From Tritrichomonas musculus (Eukaryota; Parabasalia; Tritrichomonadida; Tritrichomonadidae), in NCBI GenBank assembly GCA_039105265.1, contig JAPFFF010000001.1, forward strand, positions 7,130,001 to 7,194,000: DNA of 64,000 nucleotides, read 5' to 3'. The first letter of the stretch is position 1. Each line of letters begins with the position of its first letter. Of the stretch, positions 36,301 to 45,170 are shown one piece after another. The position numbers and the translations under genes are program-made. The notes beneath the pieces were generated by a model. The model was given only the letters and a program-made list of their open reading frames with translations. It made no database searches and was not told the DNA's origin.

Positions 36301-38080
36301 ATGTCATGAACATTTTACTTATCAAAATAAGCCTACATTAGATAGAATTGGCAATAATAAAGGTCACCAAATTGATAACTGCTTATTAGCATGTGCTGAA
36401 TGTAATAAACTTCGTAAACGTGATGACCCTAAAATAACAGCTCTAAGAATCCAATTAAAAAAATATTGTAAATTACATCATTTACCAACACTCATCAACG
36501 ATGAACGTGAATATTATTCAATAAGAAATGCTATCACAGGAGGACTCTCTAATGTAATGCATCGAGTAAACATTAAAGATGAGACTCATATTAATAAATT
36601 TCGCTATATTGACAATAAAGGAGTTTTGTCATATGATACTTCTAATGTTCAATCTCATATCGTTGGTATCGATTTTAATTCTTTGTATCCATCATCATTC
36701 TCATCTTGTAAACATGAATTTAATAAGTATCATGGAGGTATAATGTATATGCCTGGAGCATTTATTAGACGAATTGATGTTAAAGATAAAGCTTCAAAAA
36801 AGAGATGCCTCGATATCATAACAAACTCATCAAGATTCTCAAATAAACCATCATATTTGTTCTACGCTGAAGTTAAACTAAAATGTCCCACCTCTAAAAT
36901 AAACTATTTTATCAATTTACCTCCTGTGTTTCGCAATATCAATATCAAAAACGATGAATCAACAATTGGCACTTATATGTACAATTACATGAAAACAAAT
37001 AAATTAACTTCTACAGATATGGAAGAACGCAAGCTTACAATGCTTCTTGATACTCATGATGAATACATGATTTTCTCAAATTATTATCTCTGGTTTCTGT
37101 TAGACCACGGATTGATTATTGATGATGTTAAATCTGTTTCACAATATGAAGCTCATACAGGATTTAATGAATTTGTTAGCACTTTTATGCAAAAACGTCA
37201 GGATATTATCTCAGGAAAAACAAAGGGTAATGGCTCTGAAGGAGACTTGAGCGTAGCGAATGAGAAATTTTATAAAATATCTATGAACGGTTCATATGGA
37301 TATGATGGGATGAACTCTGAGAAATTCAGTAAAGTCAAGATATGTGATGCAAATAAAGCTTATCAATATATCATCTCTCAAACTTATATGGGTGGAGCAC
37401 AATTAAGTGATAATACATTTTTAATTCAACAATCACCCAAATCATATCATTGCAATACATGCATTCAAGAATCATTGTGGACTCTTGATAACGCAAAGTT
37501 TTGGTATCTCACATTTTATTACGATTTTATGAATAATTGTTTTGATATGGATAGACTACATTTTATAGAAATGGATTCTGATAGCTTATATTTAGCAGTA
37601 GCTGGAAATCCAAATGAAGGTCCTGAACAATTATTTGATTACGTTATTAAAAACAAAGAGTTCTACAACAAGCATGTTTACAAATTCTTACCAAATCCTA
37701 ACATCAACACCATAGCAGACGAAAAAAAGATATTGGGATGTGCCATTGAAAGAACGGGAGATAATATGATAGCTCTTGCACCTAAATGTTATACTATATT
37801 TAACAATAATGGACAAACAAAAGCATTGAAACTCAAAGGTATATCTTTAAAGAAGAACCATATTGTGTCTTCTGATTACAAATCTATTATTGACAATCAA
37901 TCAACTAAGATTGGTAAGAACATAAATCTTCAGATGCAAAACAATAAAATGAGTAAAATAACGGTAAACAAGAATGCTCTCACAGGATGTCATACAAAGA
38001 TGATTGTATTGCCAAATCAATCATGTGCACCTTTTGTTAGTGGCTTAACAGCGAATAATTATTTTATTAATTATAACTAA
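33377..38080 (+). CDS. Protein-primed DNA polymerase B of C
   Basis: 1567 residues with the same plan as A: OTU-like DDKLCFFRFLA (about 379), finger CPKC..H..C (about 516), exonuclease YDFET (about 586), FGFNSSRFDSN, HNH module CHLC to CAECNKLR (about 972-1012), motif A DFNSLYPS (about 1099), motif B KISMNGSYGY and motif C DSDSLY (about 1400). It is about 40 residues longer than A or D because of three clean in-frame inserts (near 35640-35710, 36046-36090, 37218-37262), the first containing two palindromes. The gene begins only 280 bp from the element's left terminus. Confidence 0.92.
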   Translation: MRYDYQSLKNINSEDIITLINSINTLFNANLPITTTAKTEAWNRRKNVEVLCDWLNNRNAHRFIKNDLPNAEEIDDFIIHEHKLKQILDDSYKQNYQDILKRDDYFEEDINEEDERYFNTKQQQIEREFEIKEAINRAYEAVDEAIQLIKQQQHPVLQNTEKLIIPDAPLIKNHQKYYIPENEEIYEYLNKCAHNFTSKHSDFLMINEPHDFDRAVNEWNHYNKYPSENTIQRKDSGKPITTYYFNQVASLDNIFECLHNVYKKELKPFKIHFQLSGVFETYTYDFESLEEKYDYKAKDIIWKNYQSMIPIIISKLEDLDIVKLYIESVLHSYETESSSTKLILVGSIAFTVSRMRKITGRIKDLPIEFIKNDFIICDNEDDKLCFFRFLAVCLNEELANTKKYKTKERTKIAKKLLLKEHNIIYNTKIPNEGKKILNEFEGVSMEQMKDLAQKNHINVNIYEFHKTDSEQYYDLSEQWFFDKTFTTYSALLYSQNRIIHIMYIKNPEKLTQIHICPKCNSYIHYGSKNFNRFDSHVKHCDGVFKKNFIPVKEALPYCPHILNNPVYEYCLAYNLQWKPEIYYITYDFETMEQSINKSISDSTTINSRLIPLSVSSCVKSSNGLTTKNFSLRDSQEFIPQWIKWLFEQSMKVYADKISYYESFLPDTSINKNMNVITIFGFNSSRFDSNLFKQYFNHSFWKVEQNSIIGTLSSLKQFILTSDNHPTKLRFIDAQSFVAGGTLKQFGEDFGNVIVDSNVSVCGGINELQSNTQAKACDIKGVFPYEAINDKNYNEVLSKSEPFSYDDFYSYLNQKNPLTKEEYDAYLEDSKRFATRWDYLLAYNDNDVEMMIKPIDNLIALNAQYNVDLLSNLSLSKNASCIKYALAYKDFDEWMRGSGEDSNPRNNIGITNKYNTFKPSKKWWQYKCDSYYNQDEKYNRLNPKKPQRDLTKCVSENDFEAFMKMYDDPNKGKCHLCHEHFTYQNKPTLDRIGNNKGHQIDNCLLACAECNKLRKRDDPKITALRIQLKKYCKLHHLPTLINDEREYYSIRNAITGGLSNVMHRVNIKDETHINKFRYIDNKGVLSYDTSNVQSHIVGIDFNSLYPSSFSSCKHEFNKYHGGIMYMPGAFIRRIDVKDKASKKRCLDIITNSSRFSNKPSYLFYAEVKLKCPTSKINYFINLPPVFRNINIKNDESTIGTYMYNYMKTNKLTSTDMEERKLTMLLDTHDEYMIFSNYYLWFLLDHGLIIDDVKSVSQYEAHTGFNEFVSTFMQKRQDIISGKTKGNGSEGDLSVANEKFYKISMNGSYGYDGMNSEKFSKVKICDANKAYQYIISQTYMGGAQLSDNTFLIQQSPKSYHCNTCIQESLWTLDNAKFWYLTFYYDFMNNCFDMDRLHFIEMDSDSLYLAVAGNPNEGPEQLFDYVIKNKEFYNKHVYKFLPNPNINTIADEKKILGCAIERTGDNMIALAPKCYTIFNNNGQTKALKLKGISLKKNHIVSSDYKSIIDNQSTKIGKNINLQMQNNKMSKITVNKNALTGCHTKMIVLPNQSCAPFVSGLTANNYFINYN
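35675..35706 (+). repeat. CAAGCT-palindrome micro-repeat, copy 1
   Basis: TTGCAAAGCAA followed by CCCAAGCTAAAGCTTGTGA inside a 20-odd-residue insert of pPolB absent from A and D. A second palindrome CAAACG-TGAG-CGTTTG (35643-35658) precedes it. Confidence 0.75.
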
Positions 38081-38105
38081 ATAGTTATTTTTTTATTCTT
38101 AACAA

Positions 38106-38540
38106 ATGACAAACGAAATAATAAGAAAAATCGATGATATAATAGCTGATTTGTATACATTAAAATTATGGGTACATACTGAACAAAAAAAAGACAGTTC
38201 GTCTAATAGTGAACCACAAAGTGGTGAAGAGAATTCGTTAGAAGAACATACAATTGACTTGCAAAGTAATACCAAAGCTAAAGCTTGTGACTGTGTAGCA
38301 GAGCCTAGGAAAGTCATCCATAGACGAACAAACCGTTCATTCCCATTAAATAAATCAAAGAATCTCAATGATGAACAACGTAATAAAGTATTAGCATTTG
38401 CAAATGAAAATAAACAACTCATCTTGAATCAACCATCTGCTACAAGAAATGAATTCCTTCAAAAGCTTGTTCACGATAAATTGAATATTAATCTTTCTGC
38501 ATACATGTCTTGTAAGATAATTACTATGCTCAGTATTTGA
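38106..38540 (+). CDS. Small conserved protein with C-terminal helical domain
   Basis: 144 residues, homologous to the 938-1444 gene of A and 51129-51377 of D (NKSKNLNDEQRNKVLAF; INLSAYMSCKIITMLSI). MTNEIIRKIDDIIADL supports the start. The middle contains a micro-repeat insert (DLQSNTKAKACD). Located just after pPolB on the same strand. Possibly a small DNA-binding regulator. Confidence 0.65.
   Translation: MTNEIIRKIDDIIADLYTLKLWVHTEQKKDSSSNSEPQSGEENSLEEHTIDLQSNTKAKACDCVAEPRKVIHRRTNRSFPLNKSKNLNDEQRNKVLAFANENKQLILNQPSATRNEFLQKLVHDKLNINLSAYMSCKIITMLSI
38259..38290 (+). repeat. CAAGCT-palindrome micro-repeat, copy 2
   Basis: TTGCAAAGTAATACC then AAAGCTAAAGCTTGTGA in the 144-aa gene; nearly identical to the pPolB copy and translated in the same frame (LQSNTKAKACD against LQSNTQAKACD). 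Confidence 0.75.
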
Positions 38541-38563
38541 ATATGCGCATGCTCTATTTAAAT

Positions 38564-40672
38564 CTATGATTTGAATACAGCAAGCGTTTTATCATCTATT
38601 ATTGCAGTGATAACCCCCACAGTCATACGTTTAATCTTTGATGTTATTGCAGTTTCACCACTAAGAATCTTCAATTTATTGTCTTCATTATCAATAAATA
38701 CTTCATCTCCAATACCATAACAAGATGAATCATCAACTTTTACAAGATAATCACCATGTGAAGTGAAGGTAATACAATTATTTTTTTGGTCAATTCTAAC
38801 ACAAATACCAACATATTCTTTCCATGAACCAGTAGTTTTGACACTGCAAATACAATCTGTTGTATCATTCACAGTTGAAGATATCCACGTATCACCATCA
38901 TGTTTATAAACCTTACCAGTCATATATACTGGAGCTCCAATAACGAAATCATTAATAGAGTTCATTGATGACTCGATTGGGGAGTAGTGGGTGATTGTAT
39001 TTGAACCATTTGATGTTATCTTACCGTTAACATGTAAATTTGAATCAATTGTTGTATTTCTTCCTGATGGAGAAACTTCATAAGAAAACGCGTTTGAATT
39101 ATTCAATATTACTCTATAACGAGCTAAATTACCTTGATTATAATATTGTATTTTTACACATTTTGCTGAATTAAGACCAAGAATTATGTTCGATTCATAT
39201 AAATTTGGATTTCCTTGATATATCTTTAAACAATCTGCATCTACACCATCTATTTCTAAATCACCATATGTTATAAAAACATTATTATGAAAAATTGTAT
39301 GTTCTATATCCCAACCAATAATATTTTCACAACCTACAACACCTAAAACACCTGAACCAATATAAAAACCGAAAGTTGCGGCTTCATTTTCATTTGTACC
39401 TATGCCTGCTATTAACAAGGTTTTAAAATCTGATTCTGTAGTATTTGTATCTAATATTGACAATGTACCTTTAATAGTTGAATCACCTTCTTTAGCTACA
39501 TACTTATCTAATTCATAAGCCAATTCATCTTCATCAACAAACTTCTCATCAGCTTGTGCACTAGTATAATACGGTGTCAAATCAATTGGTTCTGGTAATT
39601 GACTCTTTAATGCTAATTCATCATTTGTTTCTATTGTAGCTGATGTTATTGAAACTAAAAACAGAGAATTTGCAATGTTATCATCTCGTCCATATATAGC
39701 ACCTGAATACTCTTCCCAAACAAAATAACTATGAAGTTCATCATGATAAAACATTTGAAATCTGTAATCAGGTTCGTATTTATCAATTAATCTATATGGC
39801 TCAAATATAATATCAAGCTTATTATTGGTAGAAAGTAAATTATTACCAACATCAATTACATCATATGTCCCTATTAAATGAGCTCTTGCAAGAAATGGTA
39901 CATGAGCAGTATCATAATTGTATAAATCTTTATCAAACACAAAACGTTTTATTGTTATAGGTAAATCTTTTGTGATAACATTGTTAGTACTTAAATCATT
40001 CATTTTACGATACTCATCTAAGTTCGTAAGCTTTGCGTACTCATCAAGATTAATCAAATCCATTGCTTTAGTTACTGCCATGGATAATAATATATATGAT
40101 GCTTGTGCTGATAGCGGTTTATCATCATTCATTAATTTCTGTTGAACTTCTTCTGTTGGTTCTTCATTCGGATTCAATTGTAGTTCATTATTTTTGAGAA
40201 CTGTGGGTATCTCAGGAATGTCTTCTGTTTTCACATACTCTCTTAAGTTCGTAAGCTTTGCGTATGGTTCCAAAGCAGTTAATAAAGCAGATTCATTAAC
40301 CAAATCTGTAGGTATTTCAGGTATGTCAGTTGATAATGCAAAGTTGTTAACAACGTAATCACGTAATGTATTAACAGCGTTTTGACAAGCTAAAGCTTGG
40401 GCCTTGCTTTGCAAGTCAATTTCTTCACTACTAGCATACTTTAATAATTCTTTATTGAATTCCTCTGTTTTCAAATAATCAAATAAATCAGTTGTTTTCG
40501 CGTAAGGTTTCAATAATTCTTTCAATTCCTCGGTATTCAAGCTTGACCCCAAATTATTTCCGTTATTACACTTACACCCACATGAAGTGGCATATTGTTT
40601 TATGTATTCTATTATTAATTCATCTATTGTATTTACCCTTTTGATACTACCTGCTTGCTCTATCGTAAACAT
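38564..40672 (-). CDS. Fibre/spike-like protein of C
   Basis: About 702 residues from the conserved start MFTIEQAGSIKRVNTIDELI; an ATG three codons upstream is also in frame. Repeats YAKTTDLFDYLKTEE, YAKLTNLREYVKTED and the YYTSAQADEKFVDEDE module, then a GTLSILDTNTTESDF to HVNGKITSNGSNT segment shared with D, and the conserved C-terminal domain. A long block (LQLNPNEEPTEEVQQKLMND onward) is near-identical to B, a member of the other lineage. Near residue 90 it holds a micro-repeat insert. Probable attachment fibre. Confidence 0.62.
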   Translation of the reverse strand: MFTIEQAGSIKRVNTIDELIIEYIKQYATSCGCKCNNGNNLGSSLNTEELKELLKPYAKTTDLFDYLKTEEFNKELLKYASSEEIDLQSKAQALACQNAVNTLRDYVVNNFALSTDIPEIPTDLVNESALLTALEPYAKLTNLREYVKTEDIPEIPTVLKNNELQLNPNEEPTEEVQQKLMNDDKPLSAQASYILLSMAVTKAMDLINLDEYAKLTNLDEYRKMNDLSTNNVITKDLPITIKRFVFDKDLYNYDTAHVPFLARAHLIGTYDVIDVGNNLLSTNNKLDIIFEPYRLIDKYEPDYRFQMFYHDELHSYFVWEEYSGAIYGRDDNIANSLFLVSITSATIETNDELALKSQLPEPIDLTPYYTSAQADEKFVDEDELAYELDKYVAKEGDSTIKGTLSILDTNTTESDFKTLLIAGIGTNENEAATFGFYIGSGVLGVVGCENIIGWDIEHTIFHNNVFITYGDLEIDGVDADCLKIYQGNPNLYESNIILGLNSAKCVKIQYYNQGNLARYRVILNNSNAFSYEVSPSGRNTTIDSNLHVNGKITSNGSNTITHYSPIESSMNSINDFVIGAPVYMTGKVYKHDGDTWISSTVNDTTDCICSVKTTGSWKEYVGICVRIDQKNNCITFTSHGDYLVKVDDSSCYGIGDEVFIDNEDNKLKILSGETAITSKIKRMTVGVITAIIDDKTLAVFKS
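40386..40415 (-). repeat. CAAGCT-palindrome micro-repeat, copy 3
   Basis: Minus strand CTTGCAAAGCAAGGCCC then AAGCTTTAGCTTG inside the fibre gene, giving DLQSKAQALACQ, the same frame as copies 1 and 2. Confidence 0.75.
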
Positions 40673-40686
40673 TTTGAACATAATAA
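40673..40686. promoter_or_regulatory. 14-bp divergent promoter spacer
   Basis: TTTGAACATAATAA separates the fibre and DLNGD-gene start codons. D (53867-53880) and H (60378-60391) have the same length and the same AATAA end. Confidence 0.5.
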
Positions 40687-43344
40687 ATGACGTCAGATGT
40701 GGATGAACAATTAATAATGAATGAGGTGAAAAAGAAAGATTATCAAGATATGCTCATATTCATGTTCCAAAATAGTAAATCAGAGCAAATAAAAACAATA
40801 ATACACAATATTATTGAGTATCTTAAGAATCCTCGTAACTATATCAAAGACGTGAAAGAAAAGCTAAAAGATATGCTTGATAAATATTACGCAAAGCCTA
40901 AAGGAAGTAAAAGACAAAAAAATGAATTAGCTAAAATACTTGATTCAAAAGCGAATTACTTTATTGATATATCTGGCTTACTAAAAGATAAAGCTGCGGG
41001 CACTCGCAGCCTCCGGGAACAAAGTTCCAGTCAACACAGTTGCCGACAAGCGGATGAAGAAAAGCCTGCCATTCCACAAATTGAGGAAGAGGAGGAGCCC
41101 GACTTGGAAGGCCATTATTTTAGAAACAGAATTAATAAAGACATTGAATCACTTAGTAATTTATTTACACTTGATAGTAATCATATTAATGCTTTACACT
41201 TATTTTATTGTATTGCTGATGACTCAAAAAGGTATCCGTTATTTAATAAAAAAGATACTACACAGATTCAATTACTTGTTGTATCATTGACTGAAAACAT
41301 AGATTCACATAAAAACAATAAGATACCAGATGACATAAATAACCTAATGCAATTTGAGAAACAAAGAAGACAAACCAATATTGAAACAATGAGAAAGTTA
41401 GCTGAATCTAATCAAGAAGGTGAGCAATTATTAGATGCTTACAATAAATCTTCTACAATTGATGCTAACCAACTAGAAAGGTTTGGCTTATTAAATGAAG
41501 AGTTTACTGCTAAAAACCTTTATGGTTACTATAATAGGTCTATAAATCCTAAAGATGACTCCGATGTTAGAGTTAGGAATATCGCATTACAATTACATGA
41601 TGCAATAAGAGAAACAAACATATTTGAAGAAACAACTGAACCTAAAAACAAAAAGCAACTCAAACAATTAATAAAGTACCTTAATGAAAATGGAGATAGA
41701 GAAATATTTTTTAATATGAATAGTGATATAGAAGAGCAAAGTGATATAGAAGAGCAAAGTGAATCTGCGCCACAGGCGAGTCTTTCAAAGAAAGCCGAAC
41801 ATTTGCAAAGCAAAGTTGTTAAAGACAATTATCATGCAATTGACGTAAATCTAGAAGATGATAGTGAATCTTTATCCGACTATAAAACAATGTCGAAGCG
41901 TGTTTTTAGCACACCAACCAAAGAATATCTTAGAAGAAACAAACCAATTGAAGCTGAAGATGACCACACCAACTTTTCAGAACTATTGAACTCTAATATT
42001 GAAGTGACAAGAGGACCTGAAGTAAATGCTGCCGAATTCTTAAATGAATATATGAAGTCTATCCCAACTGGTAAACGTGCTGGTAAAACATTTGAAGCAT
42101 CACAAAAACGTATGAGCGACCTGTACATTTTCGAAAACAAACAAAGTATTGATGTTAGTAAATATCGAGGGGAATTATTTGATATTCTTATTAACGGTAA
42201 TTACCGTGTCAAGTTTTCACCTAAATGTGCTACAAGAGACGGAGCAGAAGCTTATTGCAAGAAAAGATTTGATAAAAATGGATATCCATTATATCGTTTA
42301 GTACCAGCTAGGCATGACACTAAAGACCCACTCGGTAATCCAATTTGTGATTTAAACGGTGATAGAGTTGAAGATATTGTTATTGTTGATACCCGTGGTA
42401 AGCCTGTTATTATTAATGGATATCGTCTTGTTAAAGCAGACCCTTATAAGAAATTATGGCAAACCGAACGTATTGCTGGTAAAACAAATGATTCATTCGA
42501 AGTATGGCTTAAGAATCTTATGGGAGCTAAACGAACATGGGAATACACTCCAGAACAATGGAATGAAGGTAAGTTTAAACCTGAAATTGATAAGAAATTA
42601 GAAAAAGTAATAAACTCATATCAATCTGTTGGTTTATCCAAACCCAAAATCAGTACCAAAATTACTGCAAGAGGTTTGTGGAGTTCTATATTTTCAAAAA
42701 TATGGCAAACTGTTTTATACAATATATTTACTACTGAAGAATACAAAGATTTGGAACCATTAAAATGTATATTTAGTTATTTCAAAGTATGTACAGCCAT
42801 ATTTATTGCACGTTATGAATCTAAAGTGATGAAAGACCATGAACGCAATGATTGGAGTGATTGGGTTAAATATAAGAAATTACATCCAAAATCCGTAAAT
42901 GCTGAATTGGGTGTTATGATTCAAAAAGAATATAATGAAAGCATTAAAGCGACTATGCCAGTTGATGGAGAAATAAATAGTGATGGTGAAATATCAGGAG
43001 TATTACAAGAAATATTGGAGCAAACAAATGACCTCATCTTTAAGACTGGTCTTGGATTCACAGAAGATAAGAAAGACCAATATGCACAGTTAGCTCAAGC
43101 TATAATTGAAAATAAAGTAAGTACAGCAACAAAGAAGCAATTACAAGACAAATTTGGTGAAAATATTGATGCTTGGATTGATTCACAAGTTGGTGGAAAT
43201 TACACCACAATCAAAGGATTATATAAGGCTGCACATAAAGGTGCTGGTGATAAATCATATATTAGGTCGCGAACTGTTGAAAAGCCAGCTACAGCTGAAA
43301 TTGTTGAGGAACCTTCTGATGATGACGATGAAGATGAAGCATAA
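40687..43344 (+). CDS. Large DLNGD-motif protein of C
   Basis: 885 residues, homologue of 10921-13479. Helical N-terminus, an acidic EEEEEPDLEGHYFRNRIN block conserved in H, the segment NKKDTTQIQLLVVSLTENID, and the core ILINGNYRVKFSP with DLNGDRVEDIVIVD near residue 557 and INGYRLVKADPYKKLWQ. It ends in an acidic DDDDEDEA tail. Two GC-rich stretches inside the N-terminal half (40993-41058 and 41763-41818) correspond to inserts missing from relatives. Function unknown, virion role likely. Confidence 0.7.
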   Translation: MTSDVDEQLIMNEVKKKDYQDMLIFMFQNSKSEQIKTIIHNIIEYLKNPRNYIKDVKEKLKDMLDKYYAKPKGSKRQKNELAKILDSKANYFIDISGLLKDKAAGTRSLREQSSSQHSCRQADEEKPAIPQIEEEEEPDLEGHYFRNRINKDIESLSNLFTLDSNHINALHLFYCIADDSKRYPLFNKKDTTQIQLLVVSLTENIDSHKNNKIPDDINNLMQFEKQRRQTNIETMRKLAESNQEGEQLLDAYNKSSTIDANQLERFGLLNEEFTAKNLYGYYNRSINPKDDSDVRVRNIALQLHDAIRETNIFEETTEPKNKKQLKQLIKYLNENGDREIFFNMNSDIEEQSDIEEQSESAPQASLSKKAEHLQSKVVKDNYHAIDVNLEDDSESLSDYKTMSKRVFSTPTKEYLRRNKPIEAEDDHTNFSELLNSNIEVTRGPEVNAAEFLNEYMKSIPTGKRAGKTFEASQKRMSDLYIFENKQSIDVSKYRGELFDILINGNYRVKFSPKCATRDGAEAYCKKRFDKNGYPLYRLVPARHDTKDPLGNPICDLNGDRVEDIVIVDTRGKPVIINGYRLVKADPYKKLWQTERIAGKTNDSFEVWLKNLMGAKRTWEYTPEQWNEGKFKPEIDKKLEKVINSYQSVGLSKPKISTKITARGLWSSIFSKIWQTVLYNIFTTEEYKDLEPLKCIFSYFKVCTAIFIARYESKVMKDHERNDWSDWVKYKKLHPKSVNAELGVMIQKEYNESIKATMPVDGEINSDGEISGVLQEILEQTNDLIFKTGLGFTEDKKDQYAQLAQAIIENKVSTATKKQLQDKFGENIDAWIDSQVGGNYTTIKGLYKAAHKGAGDKSYIRSRTVEKPATAEIVEEPSDDDDEDEA
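40993..41010 (+). repeat. GC-rich micro-repeat, copy 3
   Basis: GCTGCGGGCACTCGCAGC, an 18-bp hairpin with GCTGCG/CGCAGC arms, inside C's DLNGD gene and directly followed by a second hairpin GGAAC-AAA-GTTCC (41016-41028). Confidence 0.7.
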
Positions 43345-43378
43345 AAAAATTACTATTCCTACTTTATATCCTTGCTAA

Positions 43379-44374
43379 TTATTTTTTTGAACCTGGTAAT
43401 TTGAATGTTGTTGTATGCGCCTTATTTGTTCCTGGATTTACCTGTGACTGCATAGCAGGCCCAAGCTTCGCTTGCGACAAGAAATCATTTTTAGCTTCTG
43501 TTGGACTTGCAACCTTTTGATTCTTAGATGTATCACGAGCTATACTAGATTTTTCAGGTTCTTGGTAAAAATATTTGAATTCAGTTATTGGTGATGGTAA
43601 TACCTTCTTTGGGCGTATTTCATCGGGTATATCAAGTTTTTCATTATTATATTCAATATTTACTTTTGGGTCATATCCACTAAATAAGGAAGGCTCTCTA
43701 GGATGTGAATTATTTGTATTTACTTTTAAGATGGGGCTTGTGATATTTGATTTGAATACATTGAATACTGGAAAATGGTATTCCCAATCCTGAAATTCAT
43801 ATTTGAAACCTTTAATATCAGCATCTTCATTTTTATTTCGCAATCGAACTTTCTGCCATTGGCTCATGAATGTTTCTTTTTCGAAACAGAGAAAGATAAT
43901 TATTGGTACTGGCTTAACTGTGCAATCAACGTCTACGCTCGAAGATAGTTGATAACAGAAATTATTTGTTTCTTTTACATCATATCTATAATCATAGTCT
44001 CCAATCAATAGTATATATGTTTTATTTAGGTCAGGAAATGATTTTTCAACAAATTGGATATCTGTATTACCAAAATTAGAAAAAAGGTCCACAGTTATTG
44101 TGAATAAACGTAATAGACTAGGATCGTTTGTATTATTTATATTTCTCTCATCTTTGAAATCCACTTTTTTAGGTAAATCCAACGTTACTTCACTACCATT
44201 AATAAACACAAATAATTCATGGTAATTACTACTTAAATACAATAAGACTCTCCTATTTCTTTCAGAGATATATGAAAACAGTTGATGGTCCTTATTAATA
44301 TTGATACAATTTGGATCTTGCAAATTAAGTTCTTGCAGTGCTGTGAATACCGATTTTTGGTTGCTGTTATTCAT
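43379..44374 (-). CDS. Hypothetical 331-aa protein in the variable slot
   Basis: Begins MNNSNQKSVFTALQELNLQD. Residues 20-210 look globular and mixed alpha/beta (RRVLLYLSSNYHELFVFING, KTYILLIGDYDYRYD, VPIIIFLCFEKETF); the rest is low-complexity and basic, ending FKLPGSKK. It sits between the DLNGD gene and the small virion candidate, where A and B have unrelated basic proteins. The C-terminal part holds a variant micro-repeat (43447-43474). No family was recognised. Confidence 0.6.
   Translation of the reverse strand: MNNSNQKSVFTALQELNLQDPNCININKDHQLFSYISERNRRVLLYLSSNYHELFVFINGSEVTLDLPKKVDFKDERNINNTNDPSLLRLFTITVDLFSNFGNTDIQFVEKSFPDLNKTYILLIGDYDYRYDVKETNNFCYQLSSSVDVDCTVKPVPIIIFLCFEKETFMSQWQKVRLRNKNEDADIKGFKYEFQDWEYHFPVFNVFKSNITSPILKVNTNNSHPREPSLFSGYDPKVNIEYNNEKLDIPDEIRPKKVLPSPITEFKYFYQEPEKSSIARDTSKNQKVASPTEAKNDFLSQAKLGPAMQSQVNPGTNKAHTTTFKLPGSKK
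43447..43474 (+). repeat. CAAGCT-palindrome micro-repeat, variant copy 4
   Basis: ACTGCATAGCAGGCCC then AAGCTTCGCTTG: same order of blocks as copy 3 with several changes, in the 331-aa gene. Confidence 0.55.
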
Positions 44375-44398
44375 TTTTCCTTCGAAAAAAGCTGTAGC

Positions 44399-44782
44399 TT
44401 AATAAATAAGAAGGCAGCTCATGATAAATGCTGATGGTATGATTGAATTGCCATACAAATCGGTGAACCATATCTTGTAATCTCTCTTATTGCTACTGAA
44501 GAATTCGTATTTTCGATATTTGGTTTGACGCTTATTAGCTAACATAATGAATGAATCACAATATGCATCTAATTGAACTATATCTGAATGCACCATTAAA
44601 TCACCAACTAAAAAGTCTTTTACAATTGCTCCAACATATTGAATTACAATATATTTCTTGTTTCTGCTTGATACAAATTCAAGTGGCAACGTAAATTCTG
44701 TTGATTGAGTGTGGAAATAACGTTTTGTTATGGGCTGTTTTACATTGTTTGTTGCAACATTCTTGATATTATTCATAAGCAT
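44399..44782 (-). CDS. Small conserved beta-rich virion protein candidate
   Basis: About 127 residues from MLMNNIKNVA; the frame is open to 44827 but homology begins near ITKRYFHTQSTEFTLP. Conserved GDLMVHSDIVQLDAYCDSFI and the C-terminal FTDLYGNSIIPSAFIMSCLL. Same neighbour relation to integrase as in A, B and D. Confidence 0.6.
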   Translation of the reverse strand: MLMNNIKNVATNNVKQPITKRYFHTQSTEFTLPLEFVSSRNKKYIVIQYVGAIVKDFLVGDLMVHSDIVQLDAYCDSFIMLANKRQTKYRKYEFFSSNKRDYKIWFTDLYGNSIIPSAFIMSCLLIY

Positions 44783-44795
44783 TTTTTCATAGAAA

Positions 44796-45130
44796 CTAAA
44801 TGTTAAAATACTTAATGTAATCTTCATTTAAGTCTCCAAATGAATTACATATGAATTTCGTATATATAATAGGTACTTCAATAATAGCTTTTTCAGCATC
44901 AGTCATACGTTTCCTACCTTTATGTGGCTTTTCTTGTGGTTCATCTTTTTTAACAGTCTGATATGGTTTTAATAACTTGCAGATTACATTTCCATTACGA
45001 TACTCTAGAAACTCAGCAATTTCATTAAATACTCTTCTACGCTTCTCATGCTTTTTTTGCGTTTTGCTTTTATCGAGATGAACTAATATAATATTACCTC
45101 TATTATAAGATAACAACCCCTTAAAACGTT
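44796..45130 (-). pseudogene. Integrase gene tail of C, interrupted by element D
   Basis: C-terminal part of a Polinton integrase (LLSYNRGNIILVHLDKSKTQ; KKHEKRRRVFNEIAEFLEYR). The catalytic core is separated by D, which begins at 45131. AACGTT (45125-45130) is the candidate target duplication. Confidence 0.8.
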
Positions 45131-45170
45131 AGTAGTATATATATGTGCGGGTTGAGTATCAGATAATTTT
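45131..45170. repeat. Left terminus of element D
   Basis: AGTAGTATATATATGTGCGG followed by GTTGAGTATCAGATAATT; related to C's left end. The DNA from here to 45367 holds no gene. Confidence 0.75.

Larger units (their letters stand above)
33098..45130 (+). mobile_element. Polinton element C (left and middle part, interrupted by D)
   Basis: Begins AGTAGTGTAGTATGTGCG in F's ATPase gene. Order: pPolB, small helical protein, fibre, large DLNGD gene, 331-aa gene, small virion candidate, integrase tail. The integrase gene is interrupted by element D. Capsid and right end are not in the window. Genes seen are open except the interrupted integrase. Several genes contain short palindromic in-frame inserts not seen in relatives. 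Confidence 0.83.
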
